Source: Phormidesmis priestleyi BC1401 (lineage in GTDB: Bacteria > Cyanobacteriota > Cyanobacteriia > Leptolyngbyales > Leptolyngbyaceae). From it: a DNA stretch of 32,824 bases. Location: assembly GCF_001650195.1 (NCBI RefSeq), contig NZ_LXYR01000051.1, positions 1-32,824 of the forward strand, in the 5' to 3' direction. The position numbers and the translations under genes were made by a program. The notes below the pieces were generated by a model that was given only the letters and a program-made list of their open reading frames with translations, did not search any database and was not told the origin of the DNA. Shown piece by piece: positions 1-7,944 of this stretch. Positions within the stretch are counted from its first letter, which is position 1. Each line of letters begins with the position of its first letter.

Positions 1-134
1 TTATGACGCAGGTCATTGTTGTAAGCTTTGGGCATCGGATTCAGAAGAATGATCAGTTCCTAAGGATAACGTCCTAATCTGTGTGGCGGTTGCTATAAAA
101 TCGCTTGTAGGGGGGTTCGTCGGTAAGTTGCTTT

Positions 135-383
135 GTGAGCAGAGTGATGCGGAAATCTGTAATCTATCAAGAAATCTTGCATGAGGGCGAGGAGCGAGGA
201 CGACAGCTTGGACAGCGATCGCTGGTCATCCTGCTGCTTGAACAGCGCGTTGGGTCGCTCTCAGATCAACAGCGCGATCGCATCTCCACTCTCAATTTAG
301 ATCGACTTGGAGCTTTAGCGATTGCATTACTCAATTCCTCCAGCCAAGACGACTTAGATGCTTGGCTCAATCAACATCTGTGA
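135..383 (+). pseudogene. C-terminal remnant of an Rpn-family (DUF4351) nuclease/transposase-like protein
   Basis: The 82-residue reading frame looks like only the tail of the cyanobacterial Rpn/PD-(D/E)XK 'putative transposase' family. It has the linker MRKSVIYQEILHEGEERGR, a Gln/Arg-rich stretch, and a DUF4351-like end with SLVILLLEQRVGSL and a terminal LDAWLNQHL. Full-length members are usually about 250-300 aa and carry an N-terminal nuclease core, which is absent: the 134 bases upstream show no continuation. The GTG at 135 is therefore probably not a real start, and the ATG at 147 is the natural MRKSVIYQ position inside the parent protein. I read it as a 5'-truncated relic. Family assignment rests on recalled motif pattern only. 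Confidence 0.55.
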
Positions 384-474
384 ACTTGGGCTGGGTCTCA
401 CGGTGGAGGAGGAATAAGCCATTAGGTGAGACCTCCTGGAAAAGTACACCGCTTCATTTGAAAGTCTCGGTTGA

Positions 475-522
475 GCAACCCTCGAACAAGGTCGATTTTC
501 GGCTGGTTCGAGGGTTGCTTTT
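475..522 (+). terminator. Strong hairpin, probable terminator
   Basis: The arms GCAACCCTCGAAC (475-487) and GTTCGAGGGTTGC (506-518) are perfectly complementary over 13 bp, with an 18-nt loop, followed by TTTT (519-522 region). It lies about 90 bp after the Rpn-like remnant and about 220 bp before the recombinase gene. The T-run is short, so termination is inferred rather than certain. Confidence 0.55.
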
Positions 523-555
523 GGGCGAGCAATTAGCAGAGTCTTTCGCTTTAAC

Positions 556-597
556 AACTCTTTCATCTGGCAACTCTTTCATCTGGCAACTCTTTCA
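556..597 (+). repeat. Short tandem repeat, 16-bp unit, about 2.6 copies
   Basis: The unit AACTCTTTCATCTGGC occurs at 556-571 and 572-587, followed by a partial copy at 588-597. It lies in non-coding DNA between the remnant and the recombinase gene. Slippage duplication is the simplest origin. Confidence 0.7.
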
Positions 598-685
598 CGA
601 TCGTTGCTGAATGCCTTCTAGCTCTTCTCTGTCGAACTCGCGCTGGATGGCGCACTTGTGGACAGCGAACTCTGTTGATTCAAAG

Positions 686-729
686 TAGGTAAGATATTCT
701 TGCAAAAGATGAGTAAGTTAGGTAAGATA
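686..729 (+). promoter_or_regulatory. 11-bp direct repeats in front of the recombinase gene
   Basis: TAGGTAAGATA occurs identically at 686-696 and 719-729. The two copies start 33 bp apart, about three helical turns, so a bound protein would meet both on the same DNA face. The second copy ends 10 bp before the GTG start at 740. An operator for autoregulation is a reasonable inference; no binding factor is identified. Confidence 0.35.
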
Positions 730-739
730 GAGAGGTCAA

Positions 740-2779
740 GTGAGGTATGCAATCATGCGGAAGTGGCTCCAAACTTTGGTCGATCAGTTTTTACCTGCTG
801 TTGAACTCTTACAAGACACGCCGGAGGGTCGGGCGCAAGGGCAGAAGTGGGCGACGTGGATGCGCCAGCAGTGGGTGGAGCATGGTCTGGTGGAGCTGAA
901 GCAACAACGCAATTTGATGACGGATGTCAGAAATGCGATTAAAAGGCAGTTGGGTGAGGATCATGTGGCGCTGGAGAGTATGAATTTCACGGTTGCGGAG
1001 TGGACAACGATTAATTCTCCGATCGAGGAGCAGGTCGCTCGACGCAATGAAAACGTCGTGCTGTTGCAGAATCCAGACGCGATCGTCACTCAGGCAGTTC
1101 GGTTGCTAGAAAGCCGAGAGTGGGCGGAAGTGGCAGCAGGGCTGGTGGTACTCACGGGGAGACGATCGAGTGAGGTTCTAGGCACGGCTGAGTTTCATCC
1201 CAAGTCTCAATGGAGTGTTCTATTTACAGGAGCATTGAAGCGCAGAGGGGAGTCTCAACGACTTTCGTTTGAAATCCCAACCCTGACGACCGCAGAACGG
1301 GTGATCAAGGCGTTAGCAAAGTTGCGGCAGATGTGTCCGGCGGAAGGGTTGACGGCGGAACAGATTAATCAGAAGTATGCTCAGGCAGTGGCAACGGCGT
1401 GCGATCGTCACTTCTGTAATCTCGTGCCTAATCGGGATGGACGAGACAATCTGTTTTCTCATCTGTTCCGTTCTGTTTATGCTGCGATCGCTACCCTCTG
1501 GTATGCTCCACCGACTGTAGATGCTAACGAATATAAGGCGGCAATTCAGGGGCACTATGCGATTTTGGATGCGACCGATGGCTCGCTGAAACGATCGCTC
1601 GCCGCATCTCGCCACTACAACGACTATAAAGTTGGCGATCTCAACGGCAATATCGACGGCAGGCAAGGCATCAAACTCGGCTATGGCGGGGTTGAGGTGA
1701 TTGACGGGTTTAATCCCGATCGTCGGGCTGAGGTTAAAGGGGTGACTTCCGATCAGGCAACCAACGATCTGTCAGACCCGCACGATGAAGCGGAGGATAC
1801 GGCAATGGTGAATCAGGAGGTTTCTCAACAGGCAATCGAATCGGTTTCTGAGGTGCTGGAGGCACTTCCACTCGTGCTCAGAGGTGAGGAGGTGGCGGCA
1901 GCGATCCCACCTAAAAGACAGGTGGCTCGTCGAGTAAAGCCAATTGCGGTGGATCTGGAGTTGTTGAAGTCGGTGGCGAGTCGCTTTGGTGTAGAGGTGC
2001 GCGGCGGCAAGGGGCAGGGCTATGACCATGCCCTCTTGGAACTCTTGCTGGTGCTGGAACATAGGGAAATCGGGCGGAGTCATTCGGTCTCGCATCAGCC
2101 GGACTCATCTGCCTCTCAGACCGTAGCGGATCAGGCAAAAACCTTAGCTTGGCTCACAGGCAGGATAGAAGACTTGGAGGCGCAACTCGCTCAGGGTCAA
2201 CAAGAGAATCAGGACGCGATCTCGATCGCGCAACAGGATCAGCGATCCCAACGGGAACAGGAACGACTGCAAGAGGAAAATGAGCGGCTAAAAGCAGAAC
2301 TCCAGCAGACTCAATCCCGATTGGCAGGCATTCAACGCTTTTTGACCGGCGGTGAACGTCAATCTTCAGAGCCACCGAAGGGGGCGGAGATTCAGATGAG
2401 TCAGCGCAATCAGGATGGTGCAGAATCTCCAAGGACGGTGATCAAGGCTTCACCCAGTCCTCAGAAACCCAAGGATCAAAGACCCACACGGGCGCTCCCA
2501 GTCCAGGCTGACTTAGACCCGGATGTCCTCAGAGCACTCTATGCCCTGCTCGATTACAACGACCAGACGGCTACCTCTCACGCCGAACGCTGGACCATCT
2601 CCATTCCCGTCATGAAAGACCTCCTCAAACAACTCGGCAAAGCCTCTCAACCTAAAATTGAAGCCGTTCTTAAAGCTAAAAGTGACACCATTCATCAGCA
2701 TCATCGCCAACATGGTCTCGGGGAACGGCACAATCGTGTCCATCAAGGGCGATCCGTCAGTGAGGTCATTCAACTCTGA
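740..2779 (+). CDS. Telomere resolvase (protelomerase)-like tyrosine recombinase with long C-terminal extension
   Basis: Telomere resolvases are tyrosine recombinases that cut palindromic target sites and reseal them as covalently closed hairpin ends. Residues about 100-320 fit the ResT/TelK-type catalytic core. Visible are TGRRSSEV with Arg141/142, the beta-hairpin lysine region FTGALKRRG (Lys167), the HxxR box HLFR (241-244), QGHY (His272), and a candidate nucleophile in RHYNDYK (Tyr293 or Tyr296). The His272-to-Tyr spacing (21-24) is longer than in typical tyrosine recombinases. After about residue 330 come an acidic linker, a likely coiled coil (about 470-535, Glu/Gln-rich) and a Lys/Arg-rich C-terminal domain of unknown role. 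GTG 740 has AGAGAGG just upstream; ATG 755 is an alternative start. No linear replicon is demonstrated, so the protein could also resolve or invert palindromic plasmid sites. Confidence 0.75.
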   Translation: MRYAIMRKWLQTLVDQFLPAVELLQDTPEGRAQGQKWATWMRQQWVEHGLVELKQQRNLMTDVRNAIKRQLGEDHVALESMNFTVAEWTTINSPIEEQVARRNENVVLLQNPDAIVTQAVRLLESREWAEVAAGLVVLTGRRSSEVLGTAEFHPKSQWSVLFTGALKRRGESQRLSFEIPTLTTAERVIKALAKLRQMCPAEGLTAEQINQKYAQAVATACDRHFCNLVPNRDGRDNLFSHLFRSVYAAIATLWYAPPTVDANEYKAAIQGHYAILDATDGSLKRSLAASRHYNDYKVGDLNGNIDGRQGIKLGYGGVEVIDGFNPDRRAEVKGVTSDQATNDLSDPHDEAEDTAMVNQEVSQQAIESVSEVLEALPLVLRGEEVAAAIPPKRQVARRVKPIAVDLELLKSVASRFGVEVRGGKGQGYDHALLELLLVLEHREIGRSHSVSHQPDSSASQTVADQAKTLAWLTGRIEDLEAQLAQGQQENQDAISIAQQDQRSQREQERLQEENERLKAELQQTQSRLAGIQRFLTGGERQSSEPPKGAEIQMSQRNQDGAESPRTVIKASPSPQKPKDQRPTRALPVQADLDPDVLRALYALLDYNDQTATSHAERWTISIPVMKDLLKQLGKASQPKIEAVLKAKSDTIHQHHRQHGLGERHNRVHQGRSVSEVIQL

Positions 2780-2801
2780 TCCATGGGCGTTGAAGAAAAC
2801 T

Positions 2802-3125
2802 ATGTCGATCCAGCTAGAAGACACCCTGAAGACATCCCTCACTCACTCCACGGATCTACTCAACTCAGCCGATGTTCTGGATGCCATGATTGGGCTACGA
2901 ATTCAGTTGCGAACCATTGAAGAGCAGATTCAAGCACTCCAACCTGCCTTCTTTACAGCGTGCCTTGCACTTAATACCGACAAGATAACCGATGACGCTC
3001 GCATCGATTCGTTTTTGCCTGTTGTCACCTCGATCGAGGCATCGGAGTTTCGCCACAACAGGCAGCACAAAGGCGCGTTTGCAGATGCAGGGGGTCGGGG
3101 GACAGCATTGTCGCTAACAGGTTGA
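2802..3125 (+). CDS. Small hypothetical protein, 3' end possibly frameshifted
   Basis: The frame opens upstream inside the recombinase gene, but ATG 2802 (MSIQLEDTLKTSL) is the sensible start, 22 bp after the recombinase stop, suggesting co-transcription. The first 75 or so residues look like a genuine helical protein (LDAMIGLRIQLRTIEEQI, then ALQPAFFTACLAL). The last 25 residues are low-quality (Gly/Ala/His-rich). Another frame runs on from about 3085 with a natural-looking sequence (DSIVANRLTSTSVNF, WEEDSHACTLIRAPLL) to a TAA near 3245. This fits a gene damaged by a frameshift near 3060-3095. I do not recognise a function; position suggests an accessory to the recombinase. Confidence 0.45.
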   Translation: MSIQLEDTLKTSLTHSTDLLNSADVLDAMIGLRIQLRTIEEQIQALQPAFFTACLALNTDKITDDARIDSFLPVVTSIEASEFRHNRQHKGAFADAGGRGTALSLTG

Positions 3126-3333
3126 CCTCCACGTCTGTCAATTTCGATAAGGCGATCCGTTGCAGTAAGGTCGGGTTGCGTCGCTGGGAGGAAGACTCTC
3201 ACGCCTGCACCTTGATCCGAGCGCCTTTGTTGGGTCAATCCAGCTAATCCGTGCTCTTACCATGACCGCACTAATTCAGCCTCAAGCTGCGGACGTTCAT
3301 CCCCAGGGTGCTGGCGGCTTGACGTTGCACCCC

Positions 3334-3349
3334 GGCAGAGCGCTCTGCC
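3334..3349. repeat. Perfect 16-bp palindrome
   Basis: GGCAGAGCGCTCTGCC is fully self-complementary. Outer arms TTGC (3325-3328) and GCAA (3354-3357) can extend the structure after 5- and 4-nt mismatched flanks. It lies about 550 bp downstream of the telomere-resolvase-like gene. Targets of this enzyme class are palindromes, though usually longer. Confidence 0.6.
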
Positions 3350-3606
3350 ACGAGCAACTATGACTGGTTGGATTACCTCGATTCGCCTCCTCCATCTCAA
3401 TAGACCTCACTGCGGGGGAAGGGCAAATTTTGACCTGAGACGAAACGGAAAATTTGATTTGACACTCGACATCAACCCGGTCTTGAACTGAGTCAGCCAT
3501 CGATCTCAGCCTCAAGCTAAAACACAGACTCCATTCGGGATTGCACTGCAAAACTAGCGCTTCTCGGCGCTGCTTGGTTTTTGCCCCAGAGTTCGTTGCA
3601 GTGCGG

Positions 3607-3738
3607 TCAGCCTGCTCGCATCGCTCGCTCCCATAGTTCGATCGAATAGCGGTTTTTCACCATTTCTTTATCTTCAGCAGACTCGACGGACTCATACAGA
3701 TTCCGAATATCCGCTAAACCAACCTCAGAAACCTTCAT
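3607..3738 (-). CDS. Possible small or truncated protein, unknown
   Basis: On the minus strand an ATG at 3738 reads MKVSEVGLADIRNLYESVES and ends ELWERAMRAG before a stop at 3607. The composition (charged, helical, no low complexity) looks protein-like, and the same frame stays open upstream to about 3838 without another start codon. This suggests the end of a decayed gene. No Shine-Dalgarno sequence is evident before the ATG. Function unknown. Confidence 0.3.
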   Translation of the reverse strand: MKVSEVGLADIRNLYESVESAEDKEMVKNRYSIELWERAMRAG

Positions 3739-3922
3739 TTCATCAATTTCTGTGATCGCATTCCCCTGGCTACTTCTATTTTTTGCGGGGGCACGATCAG
3801 CTTTGCCGTTGCCGCAAGGGTCGGCTTTTTCCGCCGCTCAAAGATCAATCTGATACTAGGGATGCCGCTAACGCTCAACAATCCAGTTTTCTCATTTCTC
3901 ACTAAGAAGCACCCTTGTAATA

Positions 3923-4098
3923 ACAATACTCCGGACAAAATTTGAGCAGATTTTAAGGCTCAAACCCTTATTCTGCCGTGGACAAGATCTTTTTTTCCAA
4001 GTCAGAGGCAGAGCTAACTTTGAAAAAATAGCTCGATCCTTGAACCATAAACTCTGAAAGCCTTGTGGAACCGTTCAAAAAAATGTCCGGAGTATTGT
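3923..4098. mobile_element. MITE-like non-coding element with inverted termini
   Basis: ACAATACTCCGGACA (3923-3937) is exactly repeated in inverse orientation at 4084-4098. The arms continue imperfectly inward (AAAATTTGAGC versus AAAAAAATTGAAC-like sequence). The element is 176 bp, has no ORF, and is flanked on both sides by AATA (3919-3922 and 4099-4102), which may be a target duplication. It sits about 110 bp upstream of the chelatase-like gene and may have altered its promoter. Family not identified; an IS630/Tc1-type relative is one guess. Confidence 0.7.
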
Positions 4099-4211
4099 AA
4101 TAAAGAAGTTTGACAAAAGATTTGTGGCAAGTAGGTTGCAGAGGGCAGCGAAAATTACTATTCTCAAAGGATCACTATACTCATAAAAGAATTTTGTCCT
4201 ACCTCAGAGCC

Positions 4212-4550
4212 ATGTCTCAGAAGCTACCTCGTCTTACGTTGATTTCGTCCGCTTCTCCGATCTGTGACTTACCAGCAGCGATCGAGCAAATTTCTCAACA
4301 GTGTGGGACTCGATTTGAAGTTGTGCCACTGTTGCTGCATCAAATGAACGGTAATAATGTTCAAGAAATACTCGAAATCATCAGTCAATCGCAGGCAGTG
4401 CTGTTTGACCTGCGGGGAAACCCAGAGGGAGCGATCGGGCTGATTCAGCGCGCTCTAGTCGAGACTCAGGGCAAAGAGATTGCTTTTATTCCTGTGTTTG
4501 GGGGTGGAGCGGGGGTAATGGCAATGACGCGGATGAAACCTTCTCGCTAA
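4212..4550 (+). CDS. Chelatase-like fragment 1: DUF3479-type N-terminal part
   Basis: ATG 4212 (MSQKLPRLTLISSASPICDL) is preferred over the TTG at 4110, because the family alignment pattern begins here and residues before it look non-homologous. The piece covers the DUF3479-like N-terminal domain up to VMAMTRM, where ChlH proteins have a conserved RLNKMGSF-like segment. It then runs out of frame and stops at 4548. Alone it would be 112 aa and lacks any metal-chelation core. Confidence 0.6.
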   Translation: MSQKLPRLTLISSASPICDLPAAIEQISQQCGTRFEVVPLLLHQMNGNNVQEILEIISQSQAVLFDLRGNPEGAIGLIQRALVETQGKEIAFIPVFGGGAGVMAMTRMKPSR

Positions 4551-4594
4551 CCAATAGGTCGCCACAAGAGACGGACTATCGGCAAATCAAGCAA

Positions 4595-6640
4595 ATGGGG
4601 CAGACTGTTGACGCGATGACCGACAAGCTGTCTCCTGAAGCTCAACATCACGCGCGGAATTGGGCGAAATGCGTCAGCTATTGGACAAATTCGGGTGTCG
4701 AGAATCTGGCGAATTTGCTCAAGTTTGTGGCGGCGGAATATGCGGGGGTTGCGGTTGAGGCAGATGAGCCGATCGTCTATCCAGATTTTGGCTTTTTGGA
4801 TCTCGCCACTCATCAGCGCTATGTTTCTTACTCAGACTATCTTTTGGATCATCCACTTGATCCCGATCGCCCGACGGTTGCAGTGCTGTTTTACAGTGGC
4901 ACAAGCATGACGTTTAATCTATCGGGCGGTGCAGAACTATTTGCAGAACTGGCAAAATCAGCGAACGTTTTGCCCTTCTTTGCGGATGGAATTAAGACGG
5001 CAGAAGCATTACAGCAGCATTTTTTTAGTAACGGGACTCCGATTTGTGATGCGATCGTGTCTCTTTTATGGTTTCGACTCGACGGCGGACCCCTGGGCGG
5101 AAATGCAGAACGAACGATCGCACTGTTGAAGACGTTGAACGTTCCCTACTATGTTGCGGTCACTTCTAACAATCGCGAAATTGCAGTCTGGAACGAAACG
5201 CCTGAAGGATTGCCCCCGATTGAAACGCTCTCTACGGTTGCTTTTCCAGAGTTAGACGGCGCGATCGATCCGGTGATTATCTATGGTTTGAATGAGCAAG
5301 GCGCGGCAACTCCAATTCCTGGACGAGGAAAGCGATTAGCACAACGAATTCTGAAACGGGTTGCTTTGCAGCGGAAGCCAAAACCAGAAAAGAAAATTGC
5401 GATCGTCATTTTTAACTATCCACCAAGTGAAGGAACATTAGGAACCGCTTCGTTCTTGGATGTGTTTGCATCCGTCGAACATTTATTACATCAACTGCAA
5501 CAAGCAGGCTATTCGCTGACTGCTCCAGAATTAGGAACATTGAAGGATCTGTTTCTCGATCGTGGATTGCTGCACAATGGCGATTTTACCTCTGTGCATT
5601 TGACGGCAAATCATGCGATCCGAGTCCCTTTAAAACAATATTTACAAGGGTACGATCGCTTACCCGATTCGATTCAGAGACAGACAGAATCCGTCTTTGG
5701 TTTGCCGCCTGGGGATTTGATGAGCGATCGAACTGATTTGCTAATTGCTGGAATTGAGTTTGGTAATGTTGTGGTTGCGGTTCAACCTTCGCGGGGAGTG
5801 CATGAAGATCCGAGTAAGCTTCAGCATAATGATAGTTTGCCTGCTCATCATCAATATATTGGGTTTTATCGATGGTTAGAGGAAGGCTGGAATGCGGATG
5901 CTGTTGTTCACGTCGGCACACACGGAACCTTTGAATTTTTGCCCGGAAAACAGGTCGCACTTGATGAAGGTTCTGTGCCTGATGCTTTGCTAGGGAGCTT
6001 GCCGAATAGCTATATCTATCATGTGGTGAATGTTTCGGAGGGAACAATCGCTAAACGTCGAAGCTATGCTCAATTAGTCAGCTATGCTTCTCCGACTTTT
6101 GTGCCTGCTGGACTGTATGAGCATTTGACTCAACTCGAAGACTTGCTCGATGAATACGAAGATCAAACGTCAAAAAGCTTACCGAGAACGACCGCGATTT
6201 TACGCCAAATCATTCAAGTCTGCGATCAGAATGATGTTCCTTTAATGCTCACAGATACATTAAAAGAGCCTCATTCTGACCCCGATATTGCACTGTTTGA
6301 ACCTGCCCTTGAAACCCTGCACTTAGATTTATTTGAACTGAAGCGAGTCGCAATTCCGATCGGATTACATACTTTCGGGCATCGACTTCAAGACGATGCA
6401 CTAATTGATTATTTAGCATTAGTTGCTCGATACGATCATTCTGAAACTCCTTCCTTACCTCGATTATTGGCTCAACAAAAAGATTGGGACTATGATCAAT
6501 TGCTAGACTCTGCTGATTCTAGGGTGATCACGCTAGGCGAAGAAAGTCGATCGCTGATTGCACAGTTTTTATCCGATGATTTCACTCAAGATGAGTCACT
6601 CAGTCCTGCGTTTGACTATTTAGGCGCGATCGCAAAATAA
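4595..6640 (+). CDS. Chelatase-like fragment 2: central CobN/ChlH core
   Basis: The frame is open from 4529, and ATG 4595 is simply its first start codon. It carries the bulk of the CobN/Mg-chelatase domain: ARNWAKCVSYWTNSGVENL, then VIYGLNEQG, then FNYPPSEGTLGTASFLDVF, and the HGTFE segment whose His and Glu are conserved in ChlH-type enzymes. It ends at the in-frame TAA (GAIAK then stop) while homology continues immediately downstream. Readthrough or a sequencing error at this single codon would restore the rest. Confidence 0.6.
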   Translation: MGQTVDAMTDKLSPEAQHHARNWAKCVSYWTNSGVENLANLLKFVAAEYAGVAVEADEPIVYPDFGFLDLATHQRYVSYSDYLLDHPLDPDRPTVAVLFYSGTSMTFNLSGGAELFAELAKSANVLPFFADGIKTAEALQQHFFSNGTPICDAIVSLLWFRLDGGPLGGNAERTIALLKTLNVPYYVAVTSNNREIAVWNETPEGLPPIETLSTVAFPELDGAIDPVIIYGLNEQGAATPIPGRGKRLAQRILKRVALQRKPKPEKKIAIVIFNYPPSEGTLGTASFLDVFASVEHLLHQLQQAGYSLTAPELGTLKDLFLDRGLLHNGDFTSVHLTANHAIRVPLKQYLQGYDRLPDSIQRQTESVFGLPPGDLMSDRTDLLIAGIEFGNVVVAVQPSRGVHEDPSKLQHNDSLPAHHQYIGFYRWLEEGWNADAVVHVGTHGTFEFLPGKQVALDEGSVPDALLGSLPNSYIYHVVNVSEGTIAKRRSYAQLVSYASPTFVPAGLYEHLTQLEDLLDEYEDQTSKSLPRTTAILRQIIQVCDQNDVPLMLTDTLKEPHSDPDIALFEPALETLHLDLFELKRVAIPIGLHTFGHRLQDDALIDYLALVARYDHSETPSLPRLLAQQKDWDYDQLLDSADSRVITLGEESRSLIAQFLSDDFTQDESLSPAFDYLGAIAK

Positions 6641-6721
6641 ATAGAAGCGACAAACGAAGTTCGATCGCTCTTAGATGCCTTAGAAGGAAAGTACGTAGAA
6701 CCTGGACTGGGCGGCGATCCG

Positions 6722-7939
6722 GTGCGAACTCCCAACACGTATCCAACCGGGCGAAACACCTATCAGTTTGATCCGACTAAATTGCCGACTGATAGTGCTT
6801 ACGATCGAGGCGCACAAATCGCAGAAGAAACTCTTGCACGATACTATGCAGAACATCAAACCTATCCTGATGCAGTGGGCGTGATTTTGTGGGGATTTGA
6901 AACTTGTAAAACGTATGGAGAAACAATCGGGCAAATTTTGCGCTACATCGGCGTGAAAGTCGATCGGGGGCAAGGTTATTTTATGCGCCCAGTTATCATT
7001 CCGATCGCAGAATTGAACCGTCCTCGTGTAGATGTCACGGTTAATATCTGCGGATTCTTTCGCGATCTGTTTCCCAACTTAGTTCGGTTGATTGATCTTG
7101 CTTTTCAAATGGTTGCTCAACTCGACGAACCGTTAGAAATGAATGCAGTGCGGCGACATACTTTAGCGTTGAGCGAACAGATTGATTTTCGGCTCGCTTC
7201 GGCGCGATTGTTCGGTCCACCTCCGGGAGAATATGGCAACGGTCTAAGTACAATGATTGAAACAGCGGCTTGGGAAAGTGAAGCTGATTTAGGTAAGCTA
7301 TACATCGATCGAACACAATATCTGTACGGCGATCGTTTAACTGGAACCGAATCGCGACAAGCTTTTACAGCCGCACTTGGACGCACAAAATTTATCACTC
7401 AGGTGCGCGATTCGCATGAATTTGAAGTAACTGACATCGATCATTACTATGAATTCGTCGGCGGAATGGCACAGGCAGCAACAATGGTGAGCGGCGATCG
7501 ACCCGAAGTTTTAATCGCAGACACAACCAAAGAACGAATTCAGGTGAAAACAATCACTGAAGCTGTTCGGCAAGGGGTGACCAGTCGATTGTTTAACCCG
7601 AAATGGATTGATGGAATGCTCAATCATGCACATCAAGGAGGACAGGCGATCGCCGATCGAGTCGAATACTTAATCGGCTTAGATGCCACTACCCGAAGTG
7701 TTGGAACTGCAACTTGGAGCAAAGTGGCAAAGCGATTTGTGTTTGATCCAGAGATGCGGCAGCGAATTCTAGAAAACAATCGATATGCAGAAGCAGAAAT
7801 CATCCGTAAGCTCGGTGAAGCAGACTATCGCGGCTATTGGGACGCGACCGAAACCGAGCGAGAACAGCTAAAAGAGATTTATCATGACATTGAAACTCAG
7901 ATTGAATTAGGCTTAAAAGTAGAAACAACAGCGAGGTAA
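6722..7939 (+). CDS. Chelatase-like fragment 3: C-terminal domain
   Basis: This is the same frame as fragment 2. Homology restarts directly after the TAA at 6641, and GTG 6722 is only the first usable start. It contains YPTGRNTYQFDPTKLPT, YPDAVGVILWGFETCKTYGE, the IPIAELNRPRVDV segment and PKWIDGMLNHAHQGGQAIAD, all typical of the C-terminal third of ChlH/CobN proteins. As a separate protein it would be 405 aa with no recognisable independent function. Confidence 0.6.
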   Translation: MRTPNTYPTGRNTYQFDPTKLPTDSAYDRGAQIAEETLARYYAEHQTYPDAVGVILWGFETCKTYGETIGQILRYIGVKVDRGQGYFMRPVIIPIAELNRPRVDVTVNICGFFRDLFPNLVRLIDLAFQMVAQLDEPLEMNAVRRHTLALSEQIDFRLASARLFGPPPGEYGNGLSTMIETAAWESEADLGKLYIDRTQYLYGDRLTGTESRQAFTAALGRTKFITQVRDSHEFEVTDIDHYYEFVGGMAQAATMVSGDRPEVLIADTTKERIQVKTITEAVRQGVTSRLFNPKWIDGMLNHAHQGGQAIADRVEYLIGLDATTRSVGTATWSKVAKRFVFDPEMRQRILENNRYAEAEIIRKLGEADYRGYWDATETEREQLKEIYHDIETQIELGLKVETTAR

Positions 7940-7944
7940 ATCGA

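Larger units (their letters stand above)
3126..3922. other. Gene-poor accessory stretch of about 800 bp
   Basis: No convincing full-length gene lies here. It holds the possible frameshifted tail of the preceding ORF (to about 3245), a perfect palindrome (3334-3349), a 43-codon plus-strand ORF at 3360-3491 (MTGWITSIRLL; unrecognised), an imperfect hairpin with arms AGCGC/GCGCT (3556-3571), and a short minus-strand ORF (3607-3738). The mixture looks like decayed mobile or plasmid DNA. Confidence 0.5.
4212..7939 (+). pseudogene. ChlH/CobN-family chelatase large subunit, disrupted by a frameshift and an in-frame stop
   Basis: Joined, the three pieces give about 1,240 residues, the normal size of magnesium/cobalt chelatase large subunits (BchH/ChlH/CobN), which bind the tetrapyrrole and insert metal with ATPase partners. 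The order is DUF3479-like N-terminus, the chelatase core with HVGTHGTFEFLPGKQ and GTIAKRRSYAQLVSY, and the C-terminal WGFETCKTYGETIGQ / RVDVTVNICGFFRDLFPN block. Lesion 1: near 4535-4541 the frame must slip by -1 (or +2) inside ATGAAACC to pass from TRMK to TFSLTNRS. One missing A in the AAA run would explain it. Lesion 2: TAA at 6638-6640 lies in an otherwise open frame that continues IEATNEVRSLLDALEGKY. Elsewhere codon use and motifs are intact, so decay is recent or partly a sequencing error. No partner ATPase subunit genes (ChlI/D type) are nearby. Whether it is ChlH-, CobN- or HmuS-like cannot be settled by eye. Confidence 0.8.

Noticed and set aside
1313-2432. Several minus-strand ORFs inside the recombinase gene
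   Set aside because: They are shadows of a long, well-supported plus-strand gene.
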